The notes beneath the pieces are model-generated. The model was not told where the DNA came from. It saw only the letters and a list, made by a program, of their open reading frames with translations, and searched no databases. The translations under genes were made by a program, and so were the position numbers. Of a DNA stretch of 7,418 nt, positions 6,222 through 7,418 are shown in pieces. The stretch is taken from the NCBI GenBank assembly GCA_004555425.1, contig SFID01000126.1:1-7418 (forward strand). The letters are read 5' to 3'. This stretch comes from Bacteroidales bacterium. Lineage in GTDB: Bacteria; Bacteroidota; Bacteroidia; Bacteroidales; Bacteroidaceae. Within the stretch, counting starts at the first letter, position 1, and every line of letters begins with the position of its first letter.

Positions 6222-7049
6222 ATGTCCCCCAACATTTGCATCGTCCCTATGGGCGGCCTTTGCAATCGCCTACGCCTCCTCCTCTCGGTGGTAGAAATCA
6301 GCAGCCGACAGCCCAATCTGCGCTTTGATATTGATTGGAGCAAGCATCCTGAATGCTACGCTTGGTTTGAGGAACTTTTTGAGCCCCTAAATCTGCCCGC
6401 CATCACCATCCACCACCAGCGCTGGTGGACCGCCCTGCATCGCCTCCAAAACAGCTGGTGGCCTGGTCTCGTGCGCCTCGCCAAGGGCTACACTTTCCAA
6501 CGCGGCTACTACTTGCCGAAGGACGAGGCAGCCCTGCACGATGTTCTCTCGCGCCACCGCCGCCTCTACATCGCCACGTGCTATTCGCTCTGCGACTATT
6601 CGCCAGCCAGCATCGCCCACCTGCGCCCCGTCCCTGCTTTGCAGGCGCGCATCAACGAGATTGTGGGATGCTTCGCCCCCCATACCATCGGTATTCATAT
6701 CCGCCGCACGGACAACACGATGAGCCAGCAGCACAGCAGACTCAAGGACTTCCACGCCGCCGTCCAACGCGAAATCGCACACGACGACCAGGTGCGCTTC
6801 TTCCTCTGTACGGACGACGCTGCGGTGAATGCCGAATTTCGCGAAAGGTATGGCGAGCGCATACTCACGCAAACCTCTCCCGTAACCCGCAAAACCTTAG
6901 CGGGCATGCAGGATGCCGTGGTGGACCTTTGGTGCCTGGCCCATACGCAAAAGATTCTGGGCTCCTACTGGAGTTCGTTCACAGATATGGCGGCGGAACT
7001 GCGCCAGATTCCGCTGGAGGTGGTGAAGAGTTCTGAGGCGGTACGTTAG
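6222..7049 (+). CDS. Fucosyltransferase-like glycosyltransferase (NodZ/POFUT-type GT-B fold)
   Basis: This 275-aa protein has the landmarks of the fucosyltransferase superfamily: an N-terminal GGLCNRLR (residues 11-18, usually GGLGNRxR), HIRRTDN at 159-165 (the HxRR donor-binding motif), LCTDD at 195-199, and ILGSYWSSF at 245-253 near the C-terminus. It has no signal peptide or membrane span, so it is probably cytoplasmic or membrane-associated, adding a sugar (GDP-fucose is the guess) to a surface glycan; donor and acceptor are not shown. The ATG at 6222 is chosen because the family N-terminus (ICIVPMGGL) begins directly after it. The frame stays open upstream to 5874, but that would overlap ndk and translate the hairpin region. 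No other glycan-synthesis gene is nearby. The promoter is unclear; read-through from ndk is possible. Confidence 0.82.
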   Translation: MSPNICIVPMGGLCNRLRLLLSVVEISSRQPNLRFDIDWSKHPECYAWFEELFEPLNLPAITIHHQRWWTALHRLQNSWWPGLVRLAKGYTFQRGYYLPKDEAALHDVLSRHRRLYIATCYSLCDYSPASIAHLRPVPALQARINEIVGCFAPHTIGIHIRRTDNTMSQQHSRLKDFHAAVQREIAHDDQVRFFLCTDDAAVNAEFRERYGERILTQTSPVTRKTLAGMQDAVVDLWCLAHTQKILGSYWSSFTDMAAELRQIPLEVVKSSEAVR

Positions 7050-7057
7050 TTTCATGC

Positions 7058-7130
7058 GGTCGCTTTGCGACCTAGTTTCAAGTTTCAGTCGGGGACTGCG
7101 TCCCCTAGTTTCAACGCAGCCTTTGGCTGC
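7058..7130. repeat. Right hairpin array, inverted relative to the left array
   Basis: Three perfect 6-bp hairpins with 3-base loops: 7058-7072 (GGTCGC/GCGACC), 7091-7105 (GGGGAC/GTCCCC) and 7116-7130 (GCAGCC/GGCTGC). CTAGTTTCAA-type linkers join them, the reverse complement of the left array's TTGAAACTAG. Positions 7071-7090 are a perfect 20-base reverse complement of 261-280, and TCGATAGTCT (7135-7144) matches 171-180 inverted. The first hairpin starts 8 bases after the glycosyltransferase stop and is followed by TAGTTT; it could act as a weak terminator. Confidence 0.85.
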
Positions 7131-7154
7131 TGGCTCGATAGTCTAGGCTTTGCA

Positions 7155-7263
7155 TTTGAGAGTTCGCTCTCAAAGGAATTGCAATGTACCGCACGTTGCT
7201 CGCAACGTGTGGCTCAGAGGAATGGAGTAACATAAAAGTACCACACCTTGCTTACGAGGTGTG
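7155..7263. repeat. Three further palindromes in the right flank
   Basis: Three inverted repeats follow the array: TTTGAGAG/CTCTCAAA at 7155-7174 with loop TTCG; CACGTTGC/GCAACGTG at 7192-7209 with a 2-base centre; CACACCT/AGGTGTG at 7242-7263 around 8 bases. GCAACGTGTGGCTC at 7202-7215 repeats 83-96 in direct orientation and, with one change, 7317-7330 inverted. No gene is seen in 7050-7418. Confidence 0.75.
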
Positions 7264-7283
7264 AGTACGGAGTACGGAGTCCG
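7263..7283. repeat. Three tandem 7-bp repeats
   Basis: GAGTACG occurs twice in a row (7263-7269, 7270-7276) and is followed by the variant GAGTCCG (7277-7283). A length-variable short repeat is possible; no role is evident. Confidence 0.7.
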
Positions 7284-7319
7284 TTCTCATTGGATACTTA
7301 TAAATCCCTGTTCGCTGAA

Positions 7320-7412
7320 CCACACGTTGCTTTTTATGTTAATGACCAAGCAAAAACCAAAGTTTTTTTAGGTTAGGCTGCATTTTTCCCGATTTCCGTT
7401 TTGAGACAATAA
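7320..7412. repeat. Right arm of the 93-bp perfect inverted repeat
   Basis: This is the exact reverse complement of 1-93. Six more bases (TCGTAC) follow to the window end. Because the left arm begins at base 1, the true outer boundary of the repeat cannot be fixed, and no target-site duplication can be tested here. Confidence 0.95.
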
Positions 7413-7418
7413 TCGTAC

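Noticed and set aside
1..7412. Complete insertion sequence or classical transposon
   Set aside because: No transposase or recombinase is encoded, the genes inside are ordinary chromosomal types, and no target-site duplication can be seen.

Overview
The window looks like chromosomal DNA of a Bacteroidales bacterium (Prevotella-like; genus not determinable from this sequence alone). The grounds are: promoters of the Bacteroidetes type (TTTG, 19-20 bp spacer, TAnnTTTG) before three of the four genes; A-rich leaders without a Shine-Dalgarno sequence; a secreted protein with the YDLSGRRV-type basic C-terminal tail common in this order; a secreted GH20 hexosaminidase with accessory C-terminal domains; and moderately GC-rich codon usage. 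There are four credible genes, and none encodes a transposase, integrase, restriction or defence protein.

Layout. 1-355: a 93-bp repeat arm, an array of small hairpin units and a strong terminator. 356-2611 (-): a 751-aa secreted, probably surface or T9SS-exported protein of unknown function. 2612-3079: a divergent intergenic region with a promoter for each flanking gene, a palindrome, a G-quadruplex motif, a GC hairpin and a 75-bp tandem duplication that carries the GH20 promoter. 3080-5416 (+): a GH20 beta-N-acetylhexosaminidase. 5417-5553: a terminator that overlaps the ndk promoter. 5554-6021 (+): nucleoside diphosphate kinase (ndk). 6022-6221: a long imperfect hairpin. 6222-7049 (+): a fucosyltransferase-like glycosyltransferase. 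7050-7418: a second hairpin array, then the inverted copy of the 93-bp arm.

How the genes relate. The secreted protein and the hexosaminidase diverge from one control region and both go to the envelope or beyond, so a shared role in glycan binding and trimming is plausible but unproven. ndk is a housekeeping nucleotide enzyme with its own promoter. The glycosyltransferase probably decorates a cell-surface glycan; its transcription start is unclear.

The most unusual content is non-coding. The first and last roughly 300 bases are inverted, mosaic copies of one repeat-rich element: a perfect 93-bp terminal inverted repeat plus inner hairpin cassettes joined by a GTTGAAACTAG-like linker. In addition, two promoters have their -33 TTTG box inside the descending arm of a hairpin. 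I found no strong evidence for a new protein-based system.
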